DNA of 64,000 nt from Verrucosispora sp. WMMD573 (GTDB lineage: Bacteria > Actinomycetota > Actinomycetes > Mycobacteriales > Micromonosporaceae), in assembly GCF_027497175.1 (NCBI RefSeq), contig NZ_CP114901.1, forward strand, positions 3,472,001 through 3,536,000, written 5' to 3'. A program made the position numbers and the translations under genes. Below the pieces are notes generated by a model, which did not search any database, was not told the DNA's origin, and saw only the letters and a list, made by a program, of their open reading frames with translations. Shown here in pieces: positions 8,438 to 18,947 of the stretch (its first letter is position 1; every line of letters starts with the position of its first letter).

Positions 8438-10984
8438 TCAGAGCAGGCCGGCGCGGCGTAGCGCGTCGGCCATCGCGCCGTCGGCTGGCGCGGAGGCACC
8501 GCCCTGACCCTGGCGTACCTGTCCGCCGCGCCCTTGGCCACTCTGCCCGCCTCGGCCCTGCCCCTCGCGGGCCTGGCCACGCTGACCGCCCTGCCCGTCA
8601 CGGCGCTGGCCACGCTGAACACCCTGCCCGTCACGCTGACCGCCCTGGCCGTCGCGGCCCTGCCCGCCCTGCCTGCCTTGGCCGTTGCGGCTCTGGCCGG
8701 CCGGCCTACCGGGGCCCTGACCACCCCGAGCGCCTTGCCCACCGCGGTCCGGCCCGGCTGCGCCGTTCCGGCCGCCACCACGTCCGGCGCCGGGCTCCGC
8801 TTCGTCCTCCAGGCGCAGGGTGAGGGAGATCCGCTTGCGCGGCACGTCGACGTCCAGCACCTTGACCTTCACCACGTCGCCGGACTTGACCACGTCGCGC
8901 GGGTCCTTGACGAAGGTGCGGGACATCGCCGAGACGTGCACCAGTCCGTCCTGGTGCACCCCGACGTCCACGAACGCGCCGAACGCCGCCACGTTGGTGA
9001 CCACGCCCTCAAGCACCATCCCCGGCGTCAGGTCACTGATCTTCTCGACACCCTCGACGAAGGTCGCCGTCTTGAACTCGGGTCGGGGGTCGCGGCCCGG
9101 CTTCTCCAGCTCGGCGAGGATGTCGGTGACGGTGGGCAGGCCGAACGTGTCGTCGACGAAGTCGGTCGCGCGCAGCCCCCGCAGGATCGACGACTTGCCG
9201 ATGACCGAGCGCAGATCCTGGCCGGTCGAAGCCAGGATCCGGCGTACCACCGGGTACGCCTCGGGGTGCACGCTTGAGGAGTCCAGCGGGTCGTCGCCGC
9301 CGGGGATGCGCAGGAAGCCGGCGCACTGCTCGAACGCCTTCGGGCCGAGCCGGGCCACCTTCTTCAGTTCGGTGCGGGTGCGGAACGGGCCGTTGGCGTC
9401 GCGGTGCAGCACGATGTTCTCGGCCAGCCCGGCACCGATGCCGGAGACCCGGGTCAGCAGCGGCGCGGAGGCGGTGTTGACGTCCACGCCGACGCCGTTG
9501 ACGCAGTCCTCCACCACGGCGTCCAGCGACCGGGAGAGCTTCACCTCGGACAGGTCGTGCTGGTACTGCCCGACGCCGATGGAGCGCGGGTCGATCTTCA
9601 CCAGCTCGGCGAGCGGGTCCTGGAGGCGGCGGGCGATGGAGACCGCGCCGCGCAGCGACACGTCCAGCCCGGGCAGCTCCTGCGCGGCGTACGCGGACGC
9701 CGAGTAGACCGACGCGCCGGCCTCGGAGACCACCACCTTGGTCAGCTTCAGCTCCGGGTGCCGCTTGATCAGGTCACCGGCCAGCTTGTCGGTCTCCCGG
9801 CTGGCGGTGCCGTTGCCGATGGCGATCAGCTCGACCCCGTGTGCGGCGGCCAGCGTGGCCAGCGTGTGCAGCGAGGCGTCCCATTGCCGGCGCGGCTCGT
9901 GCGGGTAGATCGTGTCGGTGGCGACCACCTTGCCGGTGGCGTCCACCACTGCCACCTTCACTCCGGTACGCAGGCCCGGGTCCAGCCCCATCGTGGGCCG
10001 GGCGCCGGCCGGCGCGGCCAGCAGCAGGTCCCGCAGGTTGGTGGCGAAGACCCGGACGGCCTCCTCCTCGGCCGCCTGCCAGAGTCGCATCCGCAGGTCC
10101 GCGCCGAGGTGGATGAGGATCCGGGTACGCCAGGCCCAGCGGACCGTGTCGATGAGCCAGCGGTCGGCGGGCCGCCCCTGGTCGCTCACCCCGAACCGGC
10201 CGGCGATGGCGGCCTCGTACCGGGTCGGCCCGGTCACCACCGCGTCGACGTCGCCTTCGGCCTCCGGGTCCATGGTCAGGTCGAGCACGCCCTCCTTCTC
10301 GCCCCGGAACATGGCCAGGATGCGGTGCGAGGGCAGCTTCGGGTACGGCTCGGCGAAGTCGAAGTAGTCGGCGAACTTGGCTCCGGCGCTCTCCTGTCCC
10401 TCGCGTACCCGGGACACCAGCCGGCCCCGCGACCACATCTGCTCGCGCAGCGTGCCGATCAGGTCGGCGTCCTCGGCGAACCGCTCGATCAGGATGGCCC
10501 GCGCCCCGTCCAGCGCGGCGGCGGCGTCGGCCACGCCCTTGTCGGCGTCGACGAAGGTCGCGGCGGTCGCGCGCGGATCCTGCCTCGGGTCGCCGAGCAG
10601 TGTGTCGGCGAGGGGCTCCAGCCCGGCCTCGCGGGCGATCTGTGCCCGGGTCCGCCGCTTCGGCTTGTACGGCAGGTAGATGTCCTCCAGGCGGGACTTC
10701 GAGTCGGCCGCCATGATCTGCGCTTCCAGGGCCTCGTCGAGCTTGCCCTGGGCGCGGATGGACTCCAGCACCGCCGCACGCCGCTCGTCCAACTCGCGCA
10801 GATACCGCAGGCGCTCCTCCAGGGTGCGCAGCTGGGTGTCGTCGAGCAGGCCGGTGGCCTCCTTCCGGTACCGCGCGATGAACGGCACGGTGGCACCACC
10901 GTCGAGCAGCTCCACGGCCGCGCGTACCTGGCGCTCGGCGACGCCGAGTTCCTCGGCGATCCGCTGATGAACAGAGAGGGTCAC
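8438..10984 (-). CDS. tex: Tex-family RNA-binding transcription accessory protein
   Basis: 848 residues. Helical N-terminal domain ([13 protein letters not shown]), the YqgF-like RNase-H fold ([16 protein letters not shown] at about 335-350), helix-hairpin-helix repeats ([16 protein letters not shown] and [17 protein letters not shown]) and a C-terminal S1 domain ([29 protein letters not shown]). Tex binds nucleic acid and acts at transcription and RNA turnover. About 100 residues after S1 form a Gly/Gln/Arg/Asp repeat tail before the usual ALRRAGLL end. GTG 10984 has GGCGGAG upstream. Divergent from dgt by 62 bases. Confidence 0.93.
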   Translation of the reverse strand: MTLSVHQRIAEELGVAERQVRAAVELLDGGATVPFIARYRKEATGLLDDTQLRTLEERLRYLRELDERRAAVLESIRAQGKLDEALEAQIMAADSKSRLEDIYLPYKPKRRTRAQIAREAGLEPLADTLLGDPRQDPRATAATFVDADKGVADAAAALDGARAILIERFAEDADLIGTLREQMWSRGRLVSRVREGQESAGAKFADYFDFAEPYPKLPSHRILAMFRGEKEGVLDLTMDPEAEGDVDAVVTGPTRYEAAIAGRFGVSDQGRPADRWLIDTVRWAWRTRILIHLGADLRMRLWQAAEEEAVRVFATNLRDLLLAAPAGARPTMGLDPGLRTGVKVAVVDATGKVVATDTIYPHEPRRQWDASLHTLATLAAAHGVELIAIGNGTASRETDKLAGDLIKRHPELKLTKVVVSEAGASVYSASAYAAQELPGLDVSLRGAVSIARRLQDPLAELVKIDPRSIGVGQYQHDLSEVKLSRSLDAVVEDCVNGVGVDVNTASAPLLTRVSGIGAGLAENIVLHRDANGPFRTRTELKKVARLGPKAFEQCAGFLRIPGGDDPLDSSSVHPEAYPVVRRILASTGQDLRSVIGKSSILRGLRATDFVDDTFGLPTVTDILAELEKPGRDPRPEFKTATFVEGVEKISDLTPGMVLEGVVTNVAAFGAFVDVGVHQDGLVHVSAMSRTFVKDPRDVVKSGDVVKVKVLDVDVPRKRISLTLRLEDEAEPGAGRGGGRNGAAGPDRGGQGARGGQGPGRPAGQSRNGQGRQGGQGRDGQGGQRDGQGVQRGQRRDGQGGQRGQAREGQGRGGQSGQGRGGQVRQGQGGASAPADGAMADALRRAGLL

Positions 10985-11046
10985 GATGTCGCTCCGCCTT
11001 CGGGTGTGGGTTCCGTGGTGCATTCTGCCGGGCTACCGTGGCGATC

Positions 11047-12558
11047 ATGGAACCACCTGTGGACCCCCGGGCGCGCCGACTCTTCGGCGGCAGCGCGCGG
11101 GCCCTCGGCGACCTCGCGACCAGCCCGTTCCGGGCCGACCGGGACCGCATCGTCGGCTCGCCGTTCTTCACCCGGCTCGGCGGCGTCACCCAGGTGGTCA
11201 GCCCGGGCGGGTCCGGGCTGCTGGTGCACAACCGGCTCACCCACAGCCTGAAGGTCGCCCAGGTGGCCCGGGCGATCGCCGAGCGGCTCACCGCCGAGGG
11301 CCACCAACGTGACCTGGTGGAGAAGCTGGGCGGCTGCGATCCGGACGTGGTGGAGGCCGCCGCGCTCGCCCACGATCTCGGGCACCCGCCCTTCGGGCAC
11401 CTGGGGGAGCGGGTGCTGGACCGGCTGGCCCGGCACCGGTTGGGCCTGACCGACGGGTTCGAGGGCAACGCCCAGTCGTACCGGATCGTCACCTCGACCG
11501 AGATCCGGGGCGCGGCGACCACCGGCCTGGACCTGACCGCCGCGGTGCGTGCGGCGATGCTGAAGTACCCGTGGACCCGGCTGGACCATCCCGACCCGCA
11601 CCCCCGGACGATGGATCCGCCGCCGCGCGGCGCGACGCCGCCGCCGGACGACCCGGACAGCGGCTCGCTGAAGTTCGGGGCGTACCGCACGGAGCTGGAC
11701 GACCTGCGGCAGGCCCGGGCACCGTTCGCCGGCCGGATCGCCGACTGGCAGCAGACCGTCGAGGCGTCGGTGATGGACACCGCCGACGACATCGCGTACG
11801 CCATCCACGACGTGGAGGACTTCTACCGGGTCGGCGTGCTCCAGCAGGGCGCGGTGGCCGCCGAGCTGATGGCCTGGCAGCGCGAGGTCGGCCAGCTGCG
11901 GGCGATCACCGATTCGGCGCTGGCCACCTCGGCCCGCCGGCCCGGCTCGTCGATCGAGCGGCTGCGTCGCCAGCTGCACCACAAGGACGCCTGGATCGCC
12001 GACGACGAGGCGTTCGCCGCCGCCGTCGAACACGTCCGGGAGGAGTTGGTCGAGGGGCTGCTCGCGTTGCCGTTCGACGGCTCGATCGAGGCGGAACAGT
12101 ACGTGGCCCGTTTCTCCGCCCGGTGGACCACCCGTCTCGTGGACGCGATCACCGTGGGCGAGCAGCCCGCCGTCCGCTCCGGGCACGTGCTGCTGGCCCC
12201 GGCCCAGTGGCACGAGGTGCAGGTGCTCAAGTTCGTCCACCACCGGTTCGTGCTGGCCCGTCCCGACCTGGCGCTGCACCAGCGCGGTCAGGCCCGGCTG
12301 CTCGACACCCTGGTCGAGGCGTTGCGGGAGTGGCTGCTGGATCCGGAGGAGGAGTCCCGGCTGCCCCGACGGCTGCACGACCTGGTGGAGCTGGCCGAGG
12401 CGGAATTGCATCCGCGTACGCCGGACCGGCTCGGAAAGGCGCGCGGGCGGGCCATCGTGGACTTCGTCGCCCAGCTCACCGACGGTCAGGCGGTGGCGAT
12501 GCTGGACGCGCTCTCCGGCCGTTCCGGTGCCCTCTGGACCGACGCCTTCGTCCTCTGA
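11047..12558 (+). CDS. dgt: dGTP triphosphohydrolase-like HD enzyme
   Basis: 503 residues. HNRLTHSLKV, ALAHDLGHPPFGH and DTADDIAYAIHD give the HD metal ligands of deoxyguanosinetriphosphate triphosphohydrolases, which cleave dNTP to nucleoside and triphosphate. ATG 11047 is preferred: TACCGT (11034-11039) fits an actinobacterial -10 seven bases before it, so the message may be leaderless. An in-frame GTG at 11038 is the alternative. Actinobacterial forms are longer than the core because of insertions such as the Pro-rich stretch near residues 180-205. Confidence 0.9.
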   Translation: MEPPVDPRARRLFGGSARALGDLATSPFRADRDRIVGSPFFTRLGGVTQVVSPGGSGLLVHNRLTHSLKVAQVARAIAERLTAEGHQRDLVEKLGGCDPDVVEAAALAHDLGHPPFGHLGERVLDRLARHRLGLTDGFEGNAQSYRIVTSTEIRGAATTGLDLTAAVRAAMLKYPWTRLDHPDPHPRTMDPPPRGATPPPDDPDSGSLKFGAYRTELDDLRQARAPFAGRIADWQQTVEASVMDTADDIAYAIHDVEDFYRVGVLQQGAVAAELMAWQREVGQLRAITDSALATSARRPGSSIERLRRQLHHKDAWIADDEAFAAAVEHVREELVEGLLALPFDGSIEAEQYVARFSARWTTRLVDAITVGEQPAVRSGHVLLAPAQWHEVQVLKFVHHRFVLARPDLALHQRGQARLLDTLVEALREWLLDPEEESRLPRRLHDLVELAEAELHPRTPDRLGKARGRAIVDFVAQLTDGQAVAMLDALSGRSGALWTDAFVL

Positions 12559-12593
12559 GGCGACCGGCTCGGGTCCGCCGGGGCAGCGGCGGG

Positions 12594-13745
12594 TCAGGCG
12601 ATGGCCTGCCACCAGCCGTCGACCGGCGGCGGGTCGTCGACCACCACCCGCTCGCCGGGGCGCGGCACGGCCAGCCGCACGTCGCGGGCCTTCGCCTCGG
12701 CCCAGAGCCGGTCCACCGGCTCGGACCAGTCGTGCAGGGCGAGGTTGAACGTGGCCCAGTGCACCGGCAGGAACAGCCCACCGCGCAGGTCCAGGTGGGC
12801 GGCGACCGCCTCCTCCGGGAACATGTGGATGCCGGGCCAGGCCCGGTCGTACGCGCCGATCTGCATCAGCGTCACGTCGAACGGCCCGTACGCGGCACCG
12901 ATCTCGGCGTACCCGCCGAAGTAGCCGGAGTCGCCGGTGTAGTAGACGCGGCGCTGCTGGCCGGCCACCACCCAGGAGCTCCACAGCGTGCCGTTGCGGC
13001 GTAGGCCCCGGCCGGAGAAGTGCTGGGCGGCGGTGCAGGTGATCTCCAGCCCGGCCACCCGGCGGGTCTGCGACCAGTCCAGCTCGATGATCCGCTCCGC
13101 CGGTACGCCCCACCGGTCGAGGTGGGCGCCGACGCCGAGCGGCACCAGGAACGGCGCAGACTGCCGGGCGGTCAGTTCCCGCACCGTGCCCATGTCGAGG
13201 TGGTCGTAGTGGTCGTGCGAGATCAGGATCGCGTCGATCCGGGGCAGTTCGTCGAGGCGTACCGGGGGTTTGTGCAGCCGGCGTGGGCCGACCGCGGTGG
13301 AGGGGGAGCACCTGTCGCTCCACACCGGGTCCAGCAGCACCCGTCGACCCTCGATCTCGATCAGGGCGGAGGCGTGGCCGTACCAGACGATGTTCAGCTC
13401 GCGCGCCGGGTCGATGCCGGTCTCGGTGGCCGGCCGCAGCAGCGGTACGGGTGCGCCGGGCCGACGCTTCTGCTTGCCGAAGAGCAGTTCCCGGAACAGG
13501 TTGCGGTCGTTGACGGGCACCATGGTGCGGGTGTCCGTCCGGTTGTGGAAGGTGCCGTCGCGGAACTGCGGCGACCGGGCCGCCCGTTCGGCGCGAGCGC
13601 CGGCCAGCCGGCCGCCGATCGCGGCCGGCACGTTCCGCGCGGCCCAGGCCGCTCCGGCGAGCCCGGCCAACGCGGCCAGGCCCGCCACCGACCCGGTGAT
13701 CCGCCGACCGGTCGTCCGTCCGCTCGGCTTGTTCGGCGCCCGCAT
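12594..13745 (-). CDS. MBL-fold metallo-hydrolase, membrane-anchored (NAPE-PLD/UlaG-like)
   Basis: 383 residues. Basic N-terminus then one hydrophobic Ala/Gly segment (about 20-40), so probably anchored with the enzyme outside. The catalytic half has ISHDHYDHLD (HxHxDH metal site), CTAAQHFSGRG, YTGDSGYFGG and PVHWATFNLALHDW. This ordering is that of the NAPE-PLD-like lipid hydrolase and UlaG lactonase group; substrate unknown. ATG 13745 follows GAGGGGGAACC. Converges on dgt with a 35-base gap. Confidence 0.85.
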   Translation of the reverse strand: MRAPNKPSGRTTGRRITGSVAGLAALAGLAGAAWAARNVPAAIGGRLAGARAERAARSPQFRDGTFHNRTDTRTMVPVNDRNLFRELLFGKQKRRPGAPVPLLRPATETGIDPARELNIVWYGHASALIEIEGRRVLLDPVWSDRCSPSTAVGPRRLHKPPVRLDELPRIDAILISHDHYDHLDMGTVRELTARQSAPFLVPLGVGAHLDRWGVPAERIIELDWSQTRRVAGLEITCTAAQHFSGRGLRRNGTLWSSWVVAGQQRRVYYTGDSGYFGGYAEIGAAYGPFDVTLMQIGAYDRAWPGIHMFPEEAVAAHLDLRGGLFLPVHWATFNLALHDWSEPVDRLWAEAKARDVRLAVPRPGERVVVDDPPPVDGWWQAIA

Positions 13746-13796
13746 GGTTCCCCCTCGGTTGATCCCGAGGTCCACGGTAGCCGTCACCGGCCGGGT

Positions 13797-14816
13797 TCAG
13801 CCGCCGTTGCTGGGGCGGTACGGGTGCCTGCGGTGGGTGGTGCCGGCGCCGCCGAAACCGGCGGTGAGGTCCATGACCCGTCGACCCCACCGGGCCCGTG
13901 CCTGCACGGCGGGGTGGGTGGCGCCGAAGTCGTCCGCGCCGGTCTGCCCGTCGGCGAAGAGGGCGTAGGTCACAAGTGGCGCACCGGCAGTGTCGAAGAT
14001 CACTCCCGCTTCGTGTCGGGCGTCGACGAACCAGCCGGCCTTGGTGGCGACGCGGGCCCGTTCGGCGGAGGACATCTCCCGGCGTACCCCGTCGGTGAAG
14101 GCCACCGGCGAGCGCAGCAGGCGCAGCACTCGGTCGGTCGAGGCGGGGGAGAGCAGGGTGCCGGCGACCAGCGCCCGCAGCAGGTCGTGGGTCTCCCGTG
14201 GGGTGCTGGTGCCCAGGAAGAAGCGGTTCGGGTTGGCGACCGGCTGCACCTGGGTGTTCGGGAAGCCCTTGGCGACCAGGATCTGGTTGACCTCGGCGGC
14301 CGGGCAGACCAGCCCGCAGAGCCGTACCGCGGTGTCGTCGGAGACGGTCAGCAGGTTCGCCAGGACGTGGCCGACGGTGACCAGGCTGGGGTAGGCGCCG
14401 TCCAGGCTGAAGATGCCGTCCCCGCCGGTCACCACGATCGCCTCGGTCACCTCGACCTGGTGGTCGAGGGTGAGCAGGCCCCGGTCGACCTTGTCCAGCA
14501 CCGCGACCGCCACGGCGATCTTGTTGACGCTGTACGCCTCGATCCGCAGGTCCGCGGACTCGTTCACCGCGACCAACGGCCCGTCCGGGCCGGCCAGACT
14601 GACGTACGCCTGCCAGTTGCCGCCGGCCCGGGTGCTCTCCCGTTGGAAGACGGTGCCGATCCGGGCGGCGAGCCGTTCCAGGTCGCGCGGCCTGACTTCC
14701 GTGGTCGCCTCCCCGGCGGGGTCAGCGGCGGCAGGCACCGCGGTGCCGAACAGGGTGCCGGCCGTCGCCACGGTGCCCAGGCCGAGCGCGGTCCTGCGGT
14801 CCATCCGGATGGTCAC
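13797..14816 (-). CDS. Exported class A beta-lactamase-like serine hydrolase
   Basis: 339 residues. A twin-arginine-like leader (MDRRTALGLG, hydrophobic stretch, then VPAAA before residue 38) suggests Tat export. The fold motifs are present: SVNK for the SxxK catalytic serine, SDD in place of SDN, and KAG in place of KTG. It may be a true beta-lactamase or a penicillin-binding-like esterase; the departures from SDN and KTG argue for caution. GTG 14816 has GGGAGAG upstream. The gene stands alone, with minus-strand neighbours on both sides. Confidence 0.82.
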   Translation of the reverse strand: MTIRMDRRTALGLGTVATAGTLFGTAVPAAADPAGEATTEVRPRDLERLAARIGTVFQRESTRAGGNWQAYVSLAGPDGPLVAVNESADLRIEAYSVNKIAVAVAVLDKVDRGLLTLDHQVEVTEAIVVTGGDGIFSLDGAYPSLVTVGHVLANLLTVSDDTAVRLCGLVCPAAEVNQILVAKGFPNTQVQPVANPNRFFLGTSTPRETHDLLRALVAGTLLSPASTDRVLRLLRSPVAFTDGVRREMSSAERARVATKAGWFVDARHEAGVIFDTAGAPLVTYALFADGQTGADDFGATHPAVQARARWGRRVMDLTAGFGGAGTTHRRHPYRPSNGG

Positions 14817-14897
14817 TCGTCTCTCCCATCGGTCCCCTGGTGTGTCCGCCACACACCCTAGGCCGAAGGATCGACGTAGGTGATCCCATCGATGGGC

Positions 14898-16079
14898 TCA
14901 CGGGGCGAGGACGACCTTCACGCAGCCGTCCTGCTTCTTCTGGAACATCTCGTACGCCTGCGGCGCCTGCTCCAACGGCAGCCGGTGGGTACGCAGGTCG
15001 GTCACACCGAGCGGGTCGTCGTCGGTGAGCAGCGGGATGATCTCGTCAGTCCAGCGCCGCACGTGGCACTGACCCATCCGCACCTGGATGCCCCGGTCGA
15101 ACATCTCCATCAGCGGCAACGGGTCGACCTCGCCGCCGTACACCCCGGAGATGGAGACGGTGCCGCCGCGTCGGACGGCCTTGAGCGCGGCCTTGAGCGC
15201 GACCAGCCGGTCGATCCCGATCTTGTCGATCATCGGCTGGGCGAGCTTGTCCGGCAGCAGCCCGGCGGCGGCCTGGCCGAGCTTGCCCAGCGGCGCGCCG
15301 TGTGACTCCATCCCGACCGCGTCGATCACGGCGTCCGGCCCACGTCCGTCCACCAGGTCGATCAATGTGCCGGGCACGTCGTCGAGTTGGGAGATGTCCA
15401 GCACCTCCACACCGTGCCGACGGGCCATCTCCAGCCGCTCCGGCACCACGTCGAGGCCGATCACCCGGTCCGCGCCGAGGTGACGGCCGATCCGGGCGCA
15501 GAACTGGCCCACCGGGCCCAGGCCGAAGACCGCCAGGGTGCCGCCGGGTGGAGTGTCGGCGTACTTCACCGCCTGCCAGGCGGTCGGCAGGATGTCGGAG
15601 AGGTAGAGCCAACGCTCGTCCGGACCCTCGTCCGGCACCTTGATCGGGCCGAACTCGGCGAACGGGACGCGGAGAAACTGGGCCTGCCCGCCGGGCACCG
15701 CACCGTAGAGGGAGGTGTAGCCGAACAGCGCCGCGCCCTTGCCCTCGGCGGTGACCTGGGTGGTCTCGCACTGGGCGTAGAGCTGCCGCTGGCACATCCA
15801 GCAGGATCCGCAGGAGATGTTGAACGGCACCACCACCCGGTCGCCGGGCTTGAGCCGGGTCACCCCGGGTCCGACCTCCTCGACGATGCCCATCGGCTCG
15901 TGACCGAGGATGTCACCCGGCTTGAGGTACGGCCCCAGGACTTCGTAGAGGTGCAGGTCCGAGCCGCAGATGGCGGTCGAGGTGATCCGCACGATGGCGT
16001 CGGTCGGATCCTCGATCCTCGGGTCGGGCGTCTCCTCGACCCGTACGTCCCGCTTGCCGTGCCAGGTCAGTGCCCGCAT
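14898..16079 (-). CDS. Zinc-dependent alcohol dehydrogenase (formaldehyde dehydrogenase-like)
   Basis: 393-residue medium-chain dehydrogenase. AICGSDLHLY and GHEPMGIVEEVG give the catalytic zinc ligands; CGSCWMCQRQLYAQC carries the structural zinc cysteines; FGLGPVGQFCARIG is the nucleotide fold. Length and the long C-terminal insertion resemble the glutathione-independent formaldehyde dehydrogenase branch. The oxidised substrate cannot be read from sequence. ATG 16079 follows GGGGGCGAC. Transcribed away from sdhB across a repeat-bearing gap. Confidence 0.9.
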   Translation of the reverse strand: MRALTWHGKRDVRVEETPDPRIEDPTDAIVRITSTAICGSDLHLYEVLGPYLKPGDILGHEPMGIVEEVGPGVTRLKPGDRVVVPFNISCGSCWMCQRQLYAQCETTQVTAEGKGAALFGYTSLYGAVPGGQAQFLRVPFAEFGPIKVPDEGPDERWLYLSDILPTAWQAVKYADTPPGGTLAVFGLGPVGQFCARIGRHLGADRVIGLDVVPERLEMARRHGVEVLDISQLDDVPGTLIDLVDGRGPDAVIDAVGMESHGAPLGKLGQAAAGLLPDKLAQPMIDKIGIDRLVALKAALKAVRRGGTVSISGVYGGEVDPLPLMEMFDRGIQVRMGQCHVRRWTDEIIPLLTDDDPLGVTDLRTHRLPLEQAPQAYEMFQKKQDGCVKVVLAP

Positions 16080-16166
16080 GTCGCCCCCTACGTCGCCGCC
16101 GTCCCGTAGCTGACCTGCTACCCGCAACAACGCCCTTCAACCGGACCTACCCCCACCTCCCGCAAG

Positions 16167-16227
16167 GTTGATCATGAGGTTGGCGGCAGTCGTTGATCTT
16201 CAACCTGCCGCCAACCTCATGATCAAC
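16167..16227. repeat. Palindrome family 1, copy 1
   Basis: Perfect 22-base arms at 16167-16188 and 16206-16227 (arm begins GTTGATCATGAGGTTGGCGG), with a second small stem GTTGA/TCAAC in the centre. It starts 22 bases past the sdhB stop and before the alcohol dehydrogenase start, so a terminator role for sdh is plausible. Copies 2 and 3 are at 20659 and 41349. Confidence 0.9.
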
Positions 16228-16249
16228 GGAGGAGATCTGGTCGGGGTGG

Positions 16250-17011
16250 TCAGGTGCCGGGGGTGTCGGCGTGGCGGGTGGTGGCGGCCAGGTAGTCGCG
16301 GTTGAGGCGGCCGATGGTGGTGAGTGGGATGCCCTTGGGGCAGACCACTGTGCATTCGCCGGCGTTGGTGCAGCCGCCGAAGCCGGCCTCGTCGTGCGCG
16401 TCGACCATGCCGATCACCCGGGTGTACCGCTCCGGCTGGCCCTGGGGAAGTAGCGAGAGCTGGGTGACCTTGGCGGCCGTGAAGAGCATGCCGGAGCCGT
16501 TGGGGCAGGCCGCCACGCAGGCGCCGCAGCCGATGCAGGCGGCCGACTCGAAGGCGGCGTCGGCGTCGGCCTTGGCCACCGGTACGGAGTGCGCCTCCGG
16601 TGCGCTGCCGGTGGGCGCGGTGACGTACCCGCCGGCGGCGATGATCGTGTCGAAGGCGTTCCGGTTCACCACCAGGTCCTTGATGACCGGGAAGGCCCGC
16701 GCCCGCCACGGCTCGATGTCGATGGTGTCGCCGTCGGAGAACTGCCGCATGTGCAGCTGGCAGGCGGTGGTGCCGCGCTGCGGGCCGTGCGCGTCCCCAT
16801 TGATCATGAGACCGCACATGCCGCAGATGCCCTCACGGCAGTCGTGGTCGAAGGCGACCGGCTCCTCACCGGCGAGGATGAGCCGCTCGTTGAGTACGTC
16901 GAGCATCTCCAGGAACGACATGTCCGGGGAGACGTCGTCGACCTGGTACTTCACCATCCGACCCTTGTCCTGGGGGCCGGACTGACGCCAGATGCGCAGG
17001 GTCAGGTTCAC
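16250..17011 (-). CDS. sdhB: Succinate dehydrogenase iron-sulfur subunit
   Basis: 253 residues. [10 protein letters not shown] with the later ACQLH cysteine binds the 2Fe-2S cluster; [13 protein letters not shown] and [16 protein letters not shown] hold the 4Fe-4S and 3Fe-4S centres. The subunit carries electrons from SdhA to the membrane anchor at the inner face of the cytoplasmic membrane. The GTG start overlaps the sdhA stop (GTGA). Last gene of sdhCAB, with the family 1 palindrome downstream. Confidence 0.97.
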   Translation of the reverse strand: MNLTLRIWRQSGPQDKGRMVKYQVDDVSPDMSFLEMLDVLNERLILAGEEPVAFDHDCREGICGMCGLMINGDAHGPQRGTTACQLHMRQFSDGDTIDIEPWRARAFPVIKDLVVNRNAFDTIIAAGGYVTAPTGSAPEAHSVPVAKADADAAFESAACIGCGACVAACPNGSGMLFTAAKVTQLSLLPQGQPERYTRVIGMVDAHDEAGFGGCTNAGECTVVCPKGIPLTTIGRLNRDYLAATTRHADTPGT

Positions 17012-18945
17012 TTGTAGCTCCGCTGCGTGGGGTGGACGTATTCGAAGTTCAGGTTTTCCTTGTGCAGCACCGAGGGCTCACCCGTGGCGGTGAACTCCCA
17101 GGCCGCGACGTACGCGAACCGCTCGTCGTCGCGCTGGGCCTCGCCCTCGGGGGTCTGGTGCTCGGCGCGGAAGTGGCCGCCGCAGGACTCCTCCCGGTGC
17201 AGGGCGTCGATGCACATCAGCTCGGCCAGCTCGAAGAAGTCGGCGACCCGGCCGGCCTTCTCCAGCGACTGGTTCAAGCCCTCACCGTTGCCCGGCACCC
17301 GGACCCGCTGCCAGAACTGGTCCCGCAGGGCGCGGATCTCGTCGATCGCCTTGCGTAGCCCGGCCTCGGAGCGCTCCATGCCGCAGTGCTCCCACATGAT
17401 CTGGCCCAGCTCGCGGTGGAACGAGTCCACCGTCCGGTCACCGTCTATCGCGAGCAGTCGCTGGATGCGGTCCTCGACGTCGCGACGGGCCTCGACGGCC
17501 GCCGGGTGGGTCGCGTCGACCTTGTCGAACGAGCCGGCGGCGAGGTAGTTGGCGATCGTGTTGGGCAGCACGAAGTATCCGTCGGCCAGGCCCTGCATCA
17601 GCGCCGATGCGCCGAGCCGGTTCGCGCCGTGGTCGGAGAAGTTCGCCTCACCGATGACGAACAGGCCCGGGATGGTCGACTGGAGGTCGTAGTCGACCCA
17701 GAGGCCACCCATCGTGTAGTGCACGGCGGGGTAGATCCGCATCGGAACCGCGTACGGGTCCTCGCCGGTGATCCGCTCGTACATCTCGAAGAGGTTGCCG
17801 TACTTGGCCTCGATGGCCTTGCGACCCAGCCGGTCGATGGCGTCGGCGAAGTCGAGGTAGACCCCGAGCTTCGTCGGGCCGACACCCCGGCCCTCGTCGC
17901 AGACGTTCTTCGCGGCCCGGGAGGCAATGTCCCGGGGCACCAGGTTGCCGAACGACGGGTAGATGCGTTCCAGGTAGTAGTCCCGCTCGTCCTCTCCGAT
18001 GTCGCGGGGGTCGCGGTCGTCGCCCTTGGCCTTCGGCACCCACACCCGGCCGTCGTTGCGCAGCGACTCGCTCATCAGGGTCAGCTTCGACTGGTGGTCG
18101 CCGGAGACCGGGATACAGGTCGGGTGGATCTGGGTGTAGCAGGGGTTGGCGAAGTACGCGCCCTTGCGGTGCGCCCGCCAGGTGGCGGTGACGTTGCAGC
18201 CCTTGGCGTTTGTGGAGAGGTAGAAGACGTTGCCGTAGCCGCCGGAGGCGAGCACCACGGCGTCGGCGAACTCCGTGGTGATCTCGCCGGTCACCATGTC
18301 CCGGACCACGATGCCCCGGGCCTTGCCCTCGACGACGATCAGCTCCAGCATCTCGTGCCGGGCGTTCATCTCCACGTTGCCCAGGCCGATCTGCCGCTCC
18401 AACGCCTGGTACGCGCCGAGCAGCAACTGCTGGCCCGTCTGACCCCGGGCGTAGAAGGTGCGCTGCACCTGCGCGCCACCGAACGACCGGGTGTCGAGCA
18501 GGCCGCCGTACTCGCGGGCGAACGGCACCCCCTGGGCGACGCACTGGTCGATGATGTTGACCGAGACCTCGGCCAGCCGGTGCACGTTCGACTCCCGGGA
18601 GCGGAAGTCACCGCCCTTGACGGTGTCGTAGAAGAGCCGGTGCACCGAGTCGCCGTCGTTGCGGTAGTTCTTGGCGGCGTTGATGCCGCCCTGCGCGGCG
18701 ATCGAGTGCGCCCGGCGGGGACTGTCCTGGTAGCAGTAGGACTTGACCCGGTAGCCCTGCTCGGCCAGCGTGGCTGCGGCGGAGCCACCGGCCAGGCCGG
18801 TGCCGACCACGATCACGGTCATCTTGCGGCGGTTGGCCGGGTTTACCAGCTTCGCCTCGAAGCGGCGACGTTCCCAGCGGGTCTCGATCGGCCCATCGGG
18901 AGCCCTGGTGTCGGCGATCGGGTCGCCCTCGGTGAACAGATCCAT
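17008..18945 (-). CDS. sdhA: Succinate dehydrogenase flavoprotein subunit
   Basis: 645 residues. FAD-binding [20 protein letters not shown] near residue 47, [13 protein letters not shown] and HSIAAQGG (covalent FAD region), the [13 protein letters not shown] substrate region and [10 protein letters not shown] near residue 415. Oxidises succinate to fumarate. The type is the longer non-classical SdhA that pairs with a single five-helix SdhC (Wolinella/Bacillus type). ATG 18945 lies two bases after the sdhC stop. Confidence 0.96.
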   Translation of the reverse strand: MDLFTEGDPIADTRAPDGPIETRWERRRFEAKLVNPANRRKMTVIVVGTGLAGGSAAATLAEQGYRVKSYCYQDSPRRAHSIAAQGGINAAKNYRNDGDSVHRLFYDTVKGGDFRSRESNVHRLAEVSVNIIDQCVAQGVPFAREYGGLLDTRSFGGAQVQRTFYARGQTGQQLLLGAYQALERQIGLGNVEMNARHEMLELIVVEGKARGIVVRDMVTGEITTEFADAVVLASGGYGNVFYLSTNAKGCNVTATWRAHRKGAYFANPCYTQIHPTCIPVSGDHQSKLTLMSESLRNDGRVWVPKAKGDDRDPRDIGEDERDYYLERIYPSFGNLVPRDIASRAAKNVCDEGRGVGPTKLGVYLDFADAIDRLGRKAIEAKYGNLFEMYERITGEDPYAVPMRIYPAVHYTMGGLWVDYDLQSTIPGLFVIGEANFSDHGANRLGASALMQGLADGYFVLPNTIANYLAAGSFDKVDATHPAAVEARRDVEDRIQRLLAIDGDRTVDSFHRELGQIMWEHCGMERSEAGLRKAIDEIRALRDQFWQRVRVPGNGEGLNQSLEKAGRVADFFELAELMCIDALHREESCGGHFRAEHQTPEGEAQRDDERFAYVAAWEFTATGEPSVLHKENLNFEYVHPTQRSYK

Positions 18946-18947
18946 GG

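Noticed and set aside
10981..13890. Long minus-strand open frame over dgt and the metallo-hydrolase
   Set aside because: Arg/Pro/Gly-rich with no domain; the real genes cover both strands with conserved motifs.
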